A DNA stretch of 64,000 nt from an uncultured Sulfurimonas sp. (GTDB lineage: Bacteria > Campylobacterota > Campylobacteria > Campylobacterales > Sulfurimonadaceae): contig NZ_OY759725.1 in assembly GCF_963662755.1 (NCBI RefSeq), forward strand, positions 1,935,781-1,999,780. Reading direction: 5' to 3'. The position numbers were made by a program, and so were the translations under genes. The notes under the pieces were generated by a model that was given only the letters and a program-made list of their open reading frames with translations, had not been told where the DNA came from and made no database searches. Shown here in pieces: positions 39,039 through 47,798 of the stretch. The first letter of the stretch is position 1. Each line of letters opens with the position of its first letter.

Positions 39039-39995
39039 CTAATCCAATTTCCAATAAAAAATATCTCTGCGACCTTGAGAGGTAAAGAGTTCTTTTTCAT
39101 TTATAAATTTTATCTGGTTTACCGGCTTATCGTGACCAATTAGACGGTTTCCATGAAGTTTTGTAGCTGGGTCGAAGAGTTGTAGATGATGATCTTCATT
39201 GCTTGTGTAGATGCCAGTTTTTGCACTAGGACTTAAACCCACACAGTAAATTAAAAAATCACTTTTAATATGATAATCTTTAACACCATTTTGATAAACA
39301 GCCATTCTTCTATCTTGTCCAGCTGTTAAGATAACGCCATTGCTATAAGCTACATGAAAAATATTATCAACATTTTGTGATGCGTAAGTGCTTTTTATTT
39401 TAGAGCTTTTTGCATCTATGAGTTTTATGGCTCCGCTTTCATCAGCGGTAACAATCTCACTTTTATCTTCACTCAACATCATATCTCCTAGAGTGCTATG
39501 CGAAATTTGAGTTTTGTAAATATTGTATTTTTCATAAGTGTCATGAAGTATAACATCTGAGCCAAGTGTTGCAAAGATTATCTGTCCATCACTTAAAAAA
39601 CGAGCCTCTTTGATGCTTAGTTTTTTATCTTCATTTATTATGTTTTTAAGTTCATAATTTTCATAAAGCCAGACATTTCTAAATGAGTTTTTTCCGACGC
39701 TAACAATAAGAACTTTCCCATTTAAAGCATCTACGCTCATAATATTTGCAATAAGTAGTTTATTTAGTTGAGAAGTTATAGGAGGTAAAACTATTTGGTT
39801 GATGATTTTTTTTGATTTTAAATCAAAAATATCAATAGTACCCATATCATTTGCCGCATATAAATAGTTGGCTTCAACAACAAAGTCATTAACAAAGCCA
39901 ACTGAACGCAGTTTATAAGTTGGAAATACATCTTTTGCATATAGCACGCTAAAAAATAGCAAAAATGTAAGTGGTAGTTTTAAATAATTTAACAA
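39039..39995 (-). CDS. Periplasmic beta-propeller (WD40-like) protein, NapL-like
   Basis: 318 residues with a signal peptide (LPLTFLLFFSVLYAKD) and repeated WD-type blades (YLYAANDMGTIDIFDL, IVTADESGAIKLIDAKSS, ILTAGQDRRMAVYQNG, GIYTSNEDHHLQLFDPATK, LIGHDKPVNQIKF). Size and export match NapL, a periplasmic propeller found with nitrate reductase genes in Campylobacterota, but no nap genes are nearby, so the name is a resemblance only. The next gene upstream ends about ten bases away. Confidence 0.6.
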   Translation of the reverse strand: MLNYLKLPLTFLLFFSVLYAKDVFPTYKLRSVGFVNDFVVEANYLYAANDMGTIDIFDLKSKKIINQIVLPPITSQLNKLLIANIMSVDALNGKVLIVSVGKNSFRNVWLYENYELKNIINEDKKLSIKEARFLSDGQIIFATLGSDVILHDTYEKYNIYKTQISHSTLGDMMLSEDKSEIVTADESGAIKLIDAKSSKIKSTYASQNVDNIFHVAYSNGVILTAGQDRRMAVYQNGVKDYHIKSDFLIYCVGLSPSAKTGIYTSNEDHHLQLFDPATKLHGNRLIGHDKPVNQIKFINEKELFTSQGRRDIFYWKLD

Positions 39996-40005
39996 TTTTT
40001 TTAGA

Positions 40006-40299
40006 CTAACTAGCTTTTAGAGTTTGTTCTAAAATTGTGTATTGCTCTTTATTTATAGCACCTTTATGTAACTTATTTGAGAGTTCTTTTAAAGTCTCTT
40101 CTTTACCAAGAATTTTGATAGTTGAAGTGTTTAAAAATGTATTTACAAGTTTTTCTTTTTTTGCTGCATCTTTTCTCTCTTGAAGTGAGTGCTCAGATTC
40201 AAATTTTTTCGCAGAGTTTCTAGTTACAAAAAAAGATATAACAAACATAGTTCCAAATAGTGCTATAAATAAGATAGCTTGAGTTAATATATTTTCCAT
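40006..40299 (-). CDS. Small membrane protein with SHOCT-like C-terminus
   Basis: 97 residues from the ATG at 40297-40299, which has AGGA seven bases upstream; ten earlier codons are open but unsupported. One N-terminal membrane helix (AILFIALFGTMFVISFFV), a charged linker, and a C-terminal LKELSNKLHKGAINKEQYTILEQTL that matches the short SHOCT helix pair. Transcribed with the propeller gene. Function unknown. Confidence 0.65.
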   Translation of the reverse strand: MENILTQAILFIALFGTMFVISFFVTRNSAKKFESEHSLQERKDAAKKEKLVNTFLNTSTIKILGKEETLKELSNKLHKGAINKEQYTILEQTLKAS

Positions 40300-40436
40300 G
40301 ATTTTTTCCTTTTTTTGAAATATTGTCACATTTTGCCTAATTTACATTTAAAGCATTGAAATAAAAACAGCTTAATTTAAAATTTAAAGTTTTTAAAAGA
40401 AACTTGATTATTATGCAAACTTATATCCATTATTTA

Positions 40437-40445
40437 TGGTATACT
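40437..40445 (+). promoter_or_regulatory. Extended -10 element upstream of the PAS/MCP pair
   Basis: TGGTATACT fits TGN plus a -10 hexamer, 31 bases before the ATG of the PAS gene. No clear -35. Confidence 0.45.
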
Positions 40446-40475
40446 CACGTATTAAAAATAACAAAAAGAGGAAAT

Positions 40476-40859
40476 ATGCAAGAATATGTGTTAAAAAACA
40501 ATGATTTTTTAGTTTCACAAACTGATGATAAGGGAATTATCCTATTTGCTAATGATGATTTTTGCAAAATAGCTGGATATACCATAGATGAATTAGTTGG
40601 AAAACCTCATAATACTGTAAGACATCCAGATATGCCAAAGGCAGCTTTTAAAGATTTATGGGATACTGTTAAAAGAGGTGGAGTTTGGAATGGTTATGTT
40701 AAAAATAAAACTAGAAATGGTGGATACTACTGGGTTTATGCTACTGTTTATCCTATGGTAGATGCTAAAACAAATCAAACTCGCTATATGTCTTGTAGAA
40801 GAAAAGCATCAAAAGAAGAGATTCAAGAAGCTCAAGCGTTATATAAAACACTAAAATAG
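40476..40859 (+). CDS. PAS-domain energy-taxis protein, CetB/Aer-like
   Basis: 127 residues, a single PAS domain of the Aer/CetB kind, which binds FAD and reports redox state: [47 protein letters not shown] and [13 protein letters not shown]. The ATG at 40476 has AAGAGG just before it; 24 extra upstream codons are open but unsupported. It lies eight bases from a methyl-accepting protein that lacks a periplasmic sensor, the same arrangement as CetB-CetA in Campylobacter. Confidence 0.8.
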   Translation: MQEYVLKNNDFLVSQTDDKGIILFANDDFCKIAGYTIDELVGKPHNTVRHPDMPKAAFKDLWDTVKRGGVWNGYVKNKTRNGGYYWVYATVYPMVDAKTNQTRYMSCRRKASKEEIQEAQALYKTLK

Positions 40860-40867
40860 GGATAAAA

Positions 40868-41986
40868 ATGAACAATATTCAAAAAACAATAGTAGTAACA
40901 ATAGCTTTTATAATTTTAATAGCATCTCTGTTTTTAAGTAGCTCAAATGTGATTCAAGCTGTTTTAGCTTTAATAGTTTTTGCAATAGTAATCGGAGTAA
41001 ATTCCATAAAAAATTCTGCTGGTTCAAATGTTTTAAATAAAAAAAGATTAGAACTTATAGAACTTATGGAATTTAAGAGAAATAGAGTTGAAATAAACGA
41101 AAACTCAACTGATGAGACAGAAAAAAATTTCAACAAAATAGTTACAAGTTATCAAAATGCTATGCTTGATGATACAAGAGTTGCAGGAGAGATGGTTTTA
41201 CTAGCAGATAAAGTTTCAAAAGGTCACTATTCTTGTAGAGTAAATGCTGATAGTAAAACACCTTATGTTCATGTTTTAAGAAATAGTATGAACAATATGC
41301 TCTCTTCATCTGAGAATAATCTTGACAATGCAATAAGCACTCTAAAGAGTTTTGCAGATGGTAAATTTACTTCAAGAAGTAAAGTAGAAGTTGAAGCTAA
41401 GATGGCGGATCTTTTAAATAACATAAATCTTTTAGGTGAATCACTTCAAAATATGGAACAAGAAAATAAAGATAAACAAGACCATATTTTAGAATCATCA
41501 AGTAAGTTAAATAAAACTATTAGTGAAATAACAGATACTACAATTATAGAACTTAAAAATATGATTTATTCTGCTGTTGAGCGTATTCATAGTGTTTCTG
41601 AAAAAGAAAATGAAATGGTTGGAAACTTACAAAATCTAGTAGCTAGTGCAAACGAAACTAAAGATATCTTGTCTAACATCGGTGAGATAGCAGAACAAAC
41701 AAATTTGCTTGCATTAAATGCAGCAATTGAAGCTGCTCGTGCAGGTGAACATGGTCGTGGATTTGCCGTAGTTGCTGATGAAGTTAGAAAATTAGCAGAG
41801 AGAACTCAAAAATCTTTAGCTGAGACTTCTGCAACGACTAATGTTCTTATTCAGTCTATTTCAGACAGTTCAGATGCACTTAATATAAATGCTAGTGAAG
41901 TAAATGACATTTCAGATGAAGTAAGTGTAATTAGTGATAAAATGGATGAAATTATCGACAATCTTCACTCTTTAACTAAAAAATAA
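40868..41986 (+). CDS. Methyl-accepting chemotaxis protein without periplasmic domain, CetA-like
   Basis: 372 residues. Two closely spaced membrane helices ([16 protein letters not shown] and [16 protein letters not shown]) leave no sensory loop. A HAMP-like linker follows, then a short signalling domain with the CheA/CheW hairpin [44 protein letters not shown] (sites about residues 275-320). It relies on the PAS protein next door for its signal, as CetA does. The pair probably steers cells toward favourable electron-acceptor or redox conditions. Confidence 0.85.
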   Translation: MNNIQKTIVVTIAFIILIASLFLSSSNVIQAVLALIVFAIVIGVNSIKNSAGSNVLNKKRLELIELMEFKRNRVEINENSTDETEKNFNKIVTSYQNAMLDDTRVAGEMVLLADKVSKGHYSCRVNADSKTPYVHVLRNSMNNMLSSSENNLDNAISTLKSFADGKFTSRSKVEVEAKMADLLNNINLLGESLQNMEQENKDKQDHILESSSKLNKTISEITDTTIIELKNMIYSAVERIHSVSEKENEMVGNLQNLVASANETKDILSNIGEIAEQTNLLALNAAIEAARAGEHGRGFAVVADEVRKLAERTQKSLAETSATTNVLIQSISDSSDALNINASEVNDISDEVSVISDKMDEIIDNLHSLTKK

Positions 41987-42003
41987 AACTATCCTCTTTA
42001 AAC

Positions 42004-42032
42004 CTTGCAGTGATATCTTTTGTCATTGCAAG
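42004..42032 (+). terminator. Hairpin after the MCP gene
   Basis: CTTGCA-G-TGA pairs with TCA-T-TGCAAG (one G-T pair) across a nine-base loop, 18 bases after the stop. No T-run, so termination strength is uncertain. Confidence 0.4.
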
Positions 42033-42125
42033 TAAAACATAACAATCAACAGACATTATTAGACTACGAAAAAACATCGAAATCATATATACTTTTTTAA
42101 ATAAATTTACATATGGAGATATAAG

Positions 42126-43070
42126 ATGATTTTAGCTGTATCTGGATGTTTACTTGGACATAAGGTAAGGTTTGACAAAGGGCATAAGCGTGACACTTTT
42201 GTTGTAGATAAGTTGTCAAAATATGTAGAATATACATCTTTTTGTCCTGAAGATATGGCATTTGGTTCTCCTCGTGCTTCTATTAGGGTGGTTCAAAAAG
42301 ATGATAAGTTGCGAATTTTCTCAAACAAAACAAAAGAAGATTTGACCTCGCAACTTTATGAGAGTTCAAAAAAAGATTTGGACTCCATCTCAAGACATCA
42401 ACTTGGAGGTATCATACTTAAATCAAAAAGCCCAAGTTGTGGGCTTGGTAGCTCAAAAGTTTATCTTGAAAATGGTTTTGCATCTGGTAAAGATGATGGA
42501 ATATTTGCAAAAATGTGTAAAGATGCATATCCACTTTTGCCCATAGAAGAAGAGGGAAGATTGTGCGATGCTTGGCTTAGAGAAAACTTCATAATGCAAC
42601 TCTTTTCTTATGATAGATTTGAGAGATTTAAAGTAGATGCTACTCTCTCAAAGTTAGTAGATTTTCATAGGATGCATAAGTTTTTACTTCAAGCTAAAGA
42701 TGAAAATATATATAGAAAACTAGGAAAATTAGTGGGAAATCATGAGCAAAAAGATTTTGTCGCTATTTTAAAAGAGTATGAGTTTCTTTATAAGAGTGCT
42801 ATCGCTATAAAAAGTAGTGTTGGTAAAACAAGAAATGTACTTGAACATATGGCAGGATTTTTAAAAAAACATATCTCAAAAGAGGAGAAAGTTTTACTAC
42901 ATGAGCAAATAGATGAGTGTGCATCTAAGATTGTTCCTATGATAGTTCCTCTAAGTACACTAAAAATGTTTGCTACAAAATATAAAATTTTATATCTTTT
43001 AGAACAAGTTTTTTTAGAGCCTTATCCAAAAGAGTTGGGTTTGCGTTCTAGTGTTGAGAGTTTAAAATGA
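42126..43070 (+). CDS. RudS-like tRNA 4-thiouridine desulfidase (DUF523 plus DUF1722)
   Basis: 314 residues in two domains. Residues 1-150 are DUF523/TudS with the three cluster cysteines C8 (SGCLLG), C40 (SFCPEDM) and C105 (SPSCGLGSS), which hold a 4Fe-4S cluster in TudS enzymes. Residues about 155-310 are DUF1722 (FHRMHKFLLQAKDE ... VGNH). This fusion is the architecture of RudS, reported to remove sulfur from 4-thiouridine in tRNA. It overlaps the photolyase gene by four bases. 4-thiouridine is the cell's near-UV chromophore, so the pairing is sensible. The ortholog call is by motif and architecture. Confidence 0.8.
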   Translation: MILAVSGCLLGHKVRFDKGHKRDTFVVDKLSKYVEYTSFCPEDMAFGSPRASIRVVQKDDKLRIFSNKTKEDLTSQLYESSKKDLDSISRHQLGGIILKSKSPSCGLGSSKVYLENGFASGKDDGIFAKMCKDAYPLLPIEEEGRLCDAWLRENFIMQLFSYDRFERFKVDATLSKLVDFHRMHKFLLQAKDENIYRKLGKLVGNHEQKDFVAILKEYEFLYKSAIAIKSSVGKTRNVLEHMAGFLKKHISKEEKVLLHEQIDECASKIVPMIVPLSTLKMFATKYKILYLLEQVFLEPYPKELGLRSSVESLK

Positions 43071-44386
43071 GGCGTATTCTTTGGTTTAGACGGGATTTAA
43101 GAGTAGATGACAATCTACTTCTTAGTTTTGAAGATGAAGTTTTTCCTATATTTATATTTGATAAAAATATTTTAAATTCTTTGGCATCTGATGATAAACG
43201 CGTAAGTATGATTTATGATTTTGTTAGAGAGTTAAAGGCTAAGTTAAAATCTCTTGGACTTGACTTGAAAATCTTTTATGGTGAACCTTTGGAAATTTTT
43301 AACTCTTTAGAACTTAGTGACTTTGATGAAGTTGTTGCATCTGGAGACTATGATGAGTATGCAAAAGATAGAGATATAGCCATCTCTCATCTTATTCATT
43401 TTAGGTATGTTAATGACACTTATCTTTTTAAACCAAAAGAGGTTTTAAAATCTGATGGTACGCCATATATGGTTTTTACTCCATTTTATAAAAAAGCTAT
43501 TGGCATCTTAAAAGAGAAAAACACAAATCCACACAAAAGAGCTTTGCAAAAACTTTATAAATATGACTATAACGATAGTGTGAGTTTGGATGCAATGGGA
43601 TTTGAAAAAGAAGATTTTGATTATGATTTTAGAGCAAAATTAGAGTTATTTAAAACAAAATTACAAGAGTACAAAACTAATCGAGATTTTTTAGACTTAG
43701 ATGCTTCATCTGATTTGAGTGTAGCTTTGCGTTTTGGTTTGATAAGTGTAAGAGAACTTTACACAAGTGTAGATGCTTTGCAAGGTAGTGAAGATTTTAT
43801 TCGACAGCTTATTTTTAGAGATTTTTATGCTTATTTGCTTTTTCATTTTCCTTATCTTCAAACTCAAAATTTTAAAGGAAGATTTAATGGCATCGAGGAT
43901 TTAGAAAAGTTTGAGAGATTTTGTAGCGCTTCAACAGGAGTTCCAATAGTAGATGCTGGAGTAAGAGAGTTACTAAAGAGTGCCAAGATGCATAATCGTG
44001 TTCGTATGATAGTTGCATCTTTTTTTACAAAAGATTTACTTCTTCCATGGCAATGGGGAGAGAGGTTTTTTGCACAGCATCTAAGAGATTATGATGCAGC
44101 TTCAAATATTTTATCTTGGCAGTGGAGTGCCTCAACTGGTATAGACCCACAGCCGTATTTTAGAGTTTTTAACCCTTATTTGCAGAGTAAAAAGTTTGAT
44201 AAAGATGCCAAATATATAAAAAAGCATCTAGTAGAGCTAAAACACATAGATGCAAAGCATCTTCACAATGAAGAGTACTTACTAAAAACAGATATAAAAA
44301 ACTATCCTAAACCTATGTTAGAGCATAAAGAAGCTGCAAAAATAGCAATAGAGTTATACAAAAATAAGTTTGTTAAAAACTACTAA
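43067..44386 (+). CDS. phrB: Deoxyribodipyrimidine photolyase
   Basis: Light-driven repair of UV-induced pyrimidine dimers. 439 residues: an N-terminal antenna domain (RRILWFRRDLRVDDN) and a C-terminal FAD domain with FIRQLIFRDFYAYLLFHFP-type sequence, VDAGVRELLKSAKMHNRVRM, and WQWSASTGIDPQPYFRVFNP, which contacts FAD and the lesion. Coupled by overlap to the RudS-like gene; its end overlaps the convergent c-di-GMP gene by 33 bases. Confidence 0.95.
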   Translation: MRRILWFRRDLRVDDNLLLSFEDEVFPIFIFDKNILNSLASDDKRVSMIYDFVRELKAKLKSLGLDLKIFYGEPLEIFNSLELSDFDEVVASGDYDEYAKDRDIAISHLIHFRYVNDTYLFKPKEVLKSDGTPYMVFTPFYKKAIGILKEKNTNPHKRALQKLYKYDYNDSVSLDAMGFEKEDFDYDFRAKLELFKTKLQEYKTNRDFLDLDASSDLSVALRFGLISVRELYTSVDALQGSEDFIRQLIFRDFYAYLLFHFPYLQTQNFKGRFNGIEDLEKFERFCSASTGVPIVDAGVRELLKSAKMHNRVRMIVASFFTKDLLLPWQWGERFFAQHLRDYDAASNILSWQWSASTGIDPQPYFRVFNPYLQSKKFDKDAKYIKKHLVELKHIDAKHLHNEEYLLKTDIKNYPKPMLEHKEAAKIAIELYKNKFVKNY

Positions 44387-47368
44387 AAAGTCATCATGAT
44401 AATCTTGTATCTCTTTTATAGATGCATCTATATCTTTGATTGACCTATTTGTATAAGCTTTTACGATTTCATTGACATTTTCATGTACAATTCTGTGAAG
44501 TTCTTCTACTTCTTTAAAGCCACCTCTTTCTTCATAGCGTTTAGCACCTTGAGTGTATAACCATTCACCAAAACGACACTCTGTATAATCTAATTTAGGA
44601 TAATTTGATAAATCTCCATTAAGATATCTTATAACCTCATTTACCCACACTTTATGCTCTGTTATTGCATAAAGAAGAGGTAAGTCATCACGAGGGATTT
44701 TTATGACATCTTTCCATTGTACTGGAGGAGTCCATATATTTATCCAGTTTATTATCTCAATGGCAGGCATCGGTCTTGCTATAAAGTAACCTTGAGCCTC
44801 TTCACAACCCAATCTAAGAAGCATATTTCCCTGTTCTATGCTCTCAACACCCTCAGCAATAATATCACGTCTAAAAGCATTTGCTAAACCAATAATGCCT
44901 TCTAAAATAGCCATATCATCAGTATCTTCAAGCATATCTCTTACAAAACTTTGATCTATTTTTAGTTGTTTTGCAGGAAGATTTTTAAGATAAGTTAAAG
45001 AAGAATAACCTGTACCAAAATCATCTAATAAAAAAGATATACCGATTTTATTGCACTCTTTTATGATGTGTGAGACGTGGTTCATATCTTCAAGTGCACT
45101 ACTCTCAAGTATCTCAAATTCAAAATCACTTGGCTTAACTTTAGGATAACTTTTTATAAGCTTGAGTATTTTTGAGATAAAGTTAGTATCTTGAAGTTGC
45201 ATAGGACTAATGTTAATGCTGATGACAATATTATGCCCATCATCTTTCCATTTTTGTATCTCAGAAAAAACACTGTTAATAATCCAATAACCAAGTTCAA
45301 TAGATAAGTCGTGATTTTCAATAGTAGGTAAAAAATGTGCTGGAGAGAGTATCCCACGCTCAGGATGCTCCCATCTTACAAGAGCTTCTAAACCTAAAAC
45401 TTTACCACTACGCATATTTACTTTTGGTTGATAGTGCATAACAAACTCTTTGTTGTTTAAAGCACTCTCAATAGCTTCAAGACTCTCATGATGAGAACGT
45501 AAATGTTTATCTTGAGCTACATCAAAAATGTGAAAACGATTTTTACCAGAGAGTTTGGCTTGATACATAGCTTGATCTGCTTGGCGAAGAAGTTGGTCTG
45601 CATCTATAATGTCATTATAGTTATAAAAAGAGACACCTAAGCTAGCTGAAACTTGCATAGTGACTCCCTTGGATACCACCGGTTCAGAGATGGTATATAG
45701 TATGCGTTTAAGCATAGGTAAACAATCTTCTTTATTTTTTATGTCGTATAAAACAATGGCAAATTCATCACCACCTAAACGAGCGATAGTATCTACATCG
45801 CGTAAGGTTTGTTTGATTTTAGATGATAAAACTTTTAGTAAAATATCACCATAACTATGTCCATGAGTGTCATTTACCTCTTTAAATCCATCTAAATCAA
45901 GAAAGATAACAGCAGAAAAAAGTTTATGTCTTTGAGTTTGGAGCATCGCTTGTTTTAGTCTGTCTGAGAGTAGGGTTCTGTTTGGAAGATTTGTCAAAGT
46001 ATCATAGTGAGCCATGTACTCTAAACGTTTTTGTTGTTCTCTTAGCAGAGTGATATCATCACCTGAACTTAAAGTGCCTATGATGTTATTGTTTTCATCA
46101 AAAAGAAAAGAGTTGTGCCAAGCTATAAGATGTCTATTTTTTGATTTTGTAACTATATAGTTTTCAAAATACTCAACTCCTTCTATATTTCCAGATATCA
46201 TCTCTTTAAATACCGGATAGACTACCGCCATCCCATCAGGCTGTTCTAAACAACACTCAAACCACTGTTTTCCAATAAGTTCTTTTGAAGTATAACCAAG
46301 TAACTCGCAACCTTTACGATTGATAAGATTGATATGACCATTTGTATCTAAAGAGATAATAATAGACTCAACGGTATTTAAATAGTGTTTAAATAAGTCT
46401 CTTTCTATAATGAGATTTTTCTCAAGTTCTTTTCTAGAAGTAACATCTCTTGAAAAACCAACAGTACCTATGACTTTTCCATCTACATTTACAGGAGACT
46501 TGTAAGTTTCCGCCCAGATAGTTCCATCTTTTGTCTCTATAAGTTCTTCTACTGTTTTTGATTTTCCTGAAGCTAAAACTTCTGCATCATCTTTGCGGTA
46601 ATCATCAGCTAATTTTTTTGGCCAAATATCAAGGTCTGTTTTTCCTATGAGTTCTTCAGAAGAACTGTAACCACAAGCATCTGCCATAGGTTGATTTAGT
46701 GCTAAAAATTGACTCTTTTCATCTTTGAGCCAAACTAAAAATGGAAAGTTGTCTATAAGCGCTTTTTGGTAGTGTTCTTGATAACTGATTTTGTTTTTGT
46801 AAGTTACTTGAGTTTTTAGTTGACGCATCAAATCTACAGTATTTGTAGATAGAGTGCTGTATATGGATAGTATGATATCAATGAGCAGACGAGTAGAACC
46901 GCTCATACGCTCATCTGCAATCTTTTTTGCACTCTCCATATCATTAGCATCTTCTAGTGCAAAAACTATATATGCCATATGACGATCTGTCTCTAGTATG
47001 TGAGATGCTAACCAACGAGCGAGGAAGCCTAAAGCTTCTTGAGCTAACTCACTAAGAGGTTTTGTGTTTGTATTGTCTTTTAGTTTTGCTACTGTATCTA
47101 CAAACTTTTTATGAACGAGTTTATGAGAAGCATCTAGGGAGTCATTTGGCATATATTTATCCCAAATTGCTTCTTCAGTTTCAAAGTGGTAAAGAGTATA
47201 ATCTATAAGTTCATCAAAAATATTACTTAAATCATCTTCATTGTCTTCATAGGCAATATGACTTGCTAAGCGGTTTAATATAACAACAAGTTTTTTATGT
47301 TGTTCATCAACTTTACTTAAGCCTGTATTGAAATGATCGTTCCAAGGAAAAATATCTATAGTTTTCAT
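44354..47368 (-). CDS. Hemerythrin-PAS-PAS-GGDEF-EAL-CZB sensor protein
   Basis: About 1004 residues, cytoplasmic, combining several sensors with c-di-GMP enzymes. An N-terminal bacteriohemerythrin (FPWNDHFNTGLSKVDEQHKKL, HFETEE, SHKLVHKKF, ASHILETDRH) binds O2 at a di-iron site. Two PAS domains follow. GGDEF is intact (RLGGDEFAIVLYD) and so is EAL (LGLEALVRWEHP, FLLDDFGTGYSSL). The C-terminus is a zinc-binding CZB domain (EHKVWVN, YTECRFGEWLY, LHRIVHENV). I chose the ATG of MKTIDIFPW over an upstream in-frame ATG (47500), since hemerythrin starts there; its binding site is weak either way. Oxygen and perhaps redox or zinc likely tune c-di-GMP turnover. Confidence 0.88.
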   Translation of the reverse strand: MKTIDIFPWNDHFNTGLSKVDEQHKKLVVILNRLASHIAYEDNEDDLSNIFDELIDYTLYHFETEEAIWDKYMPNDSLDASHKLVHKKFVDTVAKLKDNTNTKPLSELAQEALGFLARWLASHILETDRHMAYIVFALEDANDMESAKKIADERMSGSTRLLIDIILSIYSTLSTNTVDLMRQLKTQVTYKNKISYQEHYQKALIDNFPFLVWLKDEKSQFLALNQPMADACGYSSSEELIGKTDLDIWPKKLADDYRKDDAEVLASGKSKTVEELIETKDGTIWAETYKSPVNVDGKVIGTVGFSRDVTSRKELEKNLIIERDLFKHYLNTVESIIISLDTNGHINLINRKGCELLGYTSKELIGKQWFECCLEQPDGMAVVYPVFKEMISGNIEGVEYFENYIVTKSKNRHLIAWHNSFLFDENNNIIGTLSSGDDITLLREQQKRLEYMAHYDTLTNLPNRTLLSDRLKQAMLQTQRHKLFSAVIFLDLDGFKEVNDTHGHSYGDILLKVLSSKIKQTLRDVDTIARLGGDEFAIVLYDIKNKEDCLPMLKRILYTISEPVVSKGVTMQVSASLGVSFYNYNDIIDADQLLRQADQAMYQAKLSGKNRFHIFDVAQDKHLRSHHESLEAIESALNNKEFVMHYQPKVNMRSGKVLGLEALVRWEHPERGILSPAHFLPTIENHDLSIELGYWIINSVFSEIQKWKDDGHNIVISINISPMQLQDTNFISKILKLIKSYPKVKPSDFEFEILESSALEDMNHVSHIIKECNKIGISFLLDDFGTGYSSLTYLKNLPAKQLKIDQSFVRDMLEDTDDMAILEGIIGLANAFRRDIIAEGVESIEQGNMLLRLGCEEAQGYFIARPMPAIEIINWINIWTPPVQWKDVIKIPRDDLPLLYAITEHKVWVNEVIRYLNGDLSNYPKLDYTECRFGEWLYTQGAKRYEERGGFKEVEELHRIVHENVNEIVKAYTNRSIKDIDASIKEIQDYHDDFLVVFNKLIFV

Positions 47369-47526
47369 AGCGCAACTTTTTATTAGTTTTAAAAATGTTA
47401 TAAACTTATCAGAGTACATAAAAAACCTTAAAAAAGTGCTTATATAAATGAAATGACATAAAATAAGTACTAAAATGTTTTTGTTTTTTGTAAAATACAT
47501 TTAATACTCAGAATAAAGGATAAAAA

Positions 47527-47790
47527 ATGTTAAAAGATTTAGTATATGCTGGAATTGGCGCAGCGGTTGTTATGAGAGAAAAAGTAGAAGAAGAGGTTAA
47601 AAAGTTACAAGAGCAGGGGAAGTTAAAAACTACAGATGCTAAGAGTTTTTTAGACTCCATAGAGAAAAAAGGTAAAGAAGAACAAGAGCGTGTAAAAGAT
47701 GAGTTGAAAAAAACACTTAAAGAAGTCATAGATGAGTTAGGTCTTGTAACAAAAGAGGATTTAGAGAAGATGAAAGAGGATTTAAAATAG
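47527..47790 (+). CDS. Phasin-like coiled-coil protein
   Basis: 87 residues. A short Gly/Ala-rich N-terminus (DLVYAGIGAAVVMREKVEEEVKKL) runs into a long charged helix (KKGKEEQERVKDELKKTLKEV) and ends LVTKEDLEKMKEDL, the pattern of small polyhydroxyalkanoate-granule phasin-like proteins (PhaI/PhaF type). It is eight bases before the UbiB-like kinase gene. No PHA synthase is in view, so a granule role is not shown. Confidence 0.6.
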   Translation: MLKDLVYAGIGAAVVMREKVEEEVKKLQEQGKLKTTDAKSFLDSIEKKGKEEQERVKDELKKTLKEVIDELGLVTKEDLEKMKEDLK

Positions 47791-47798
47791 ATACTCTT

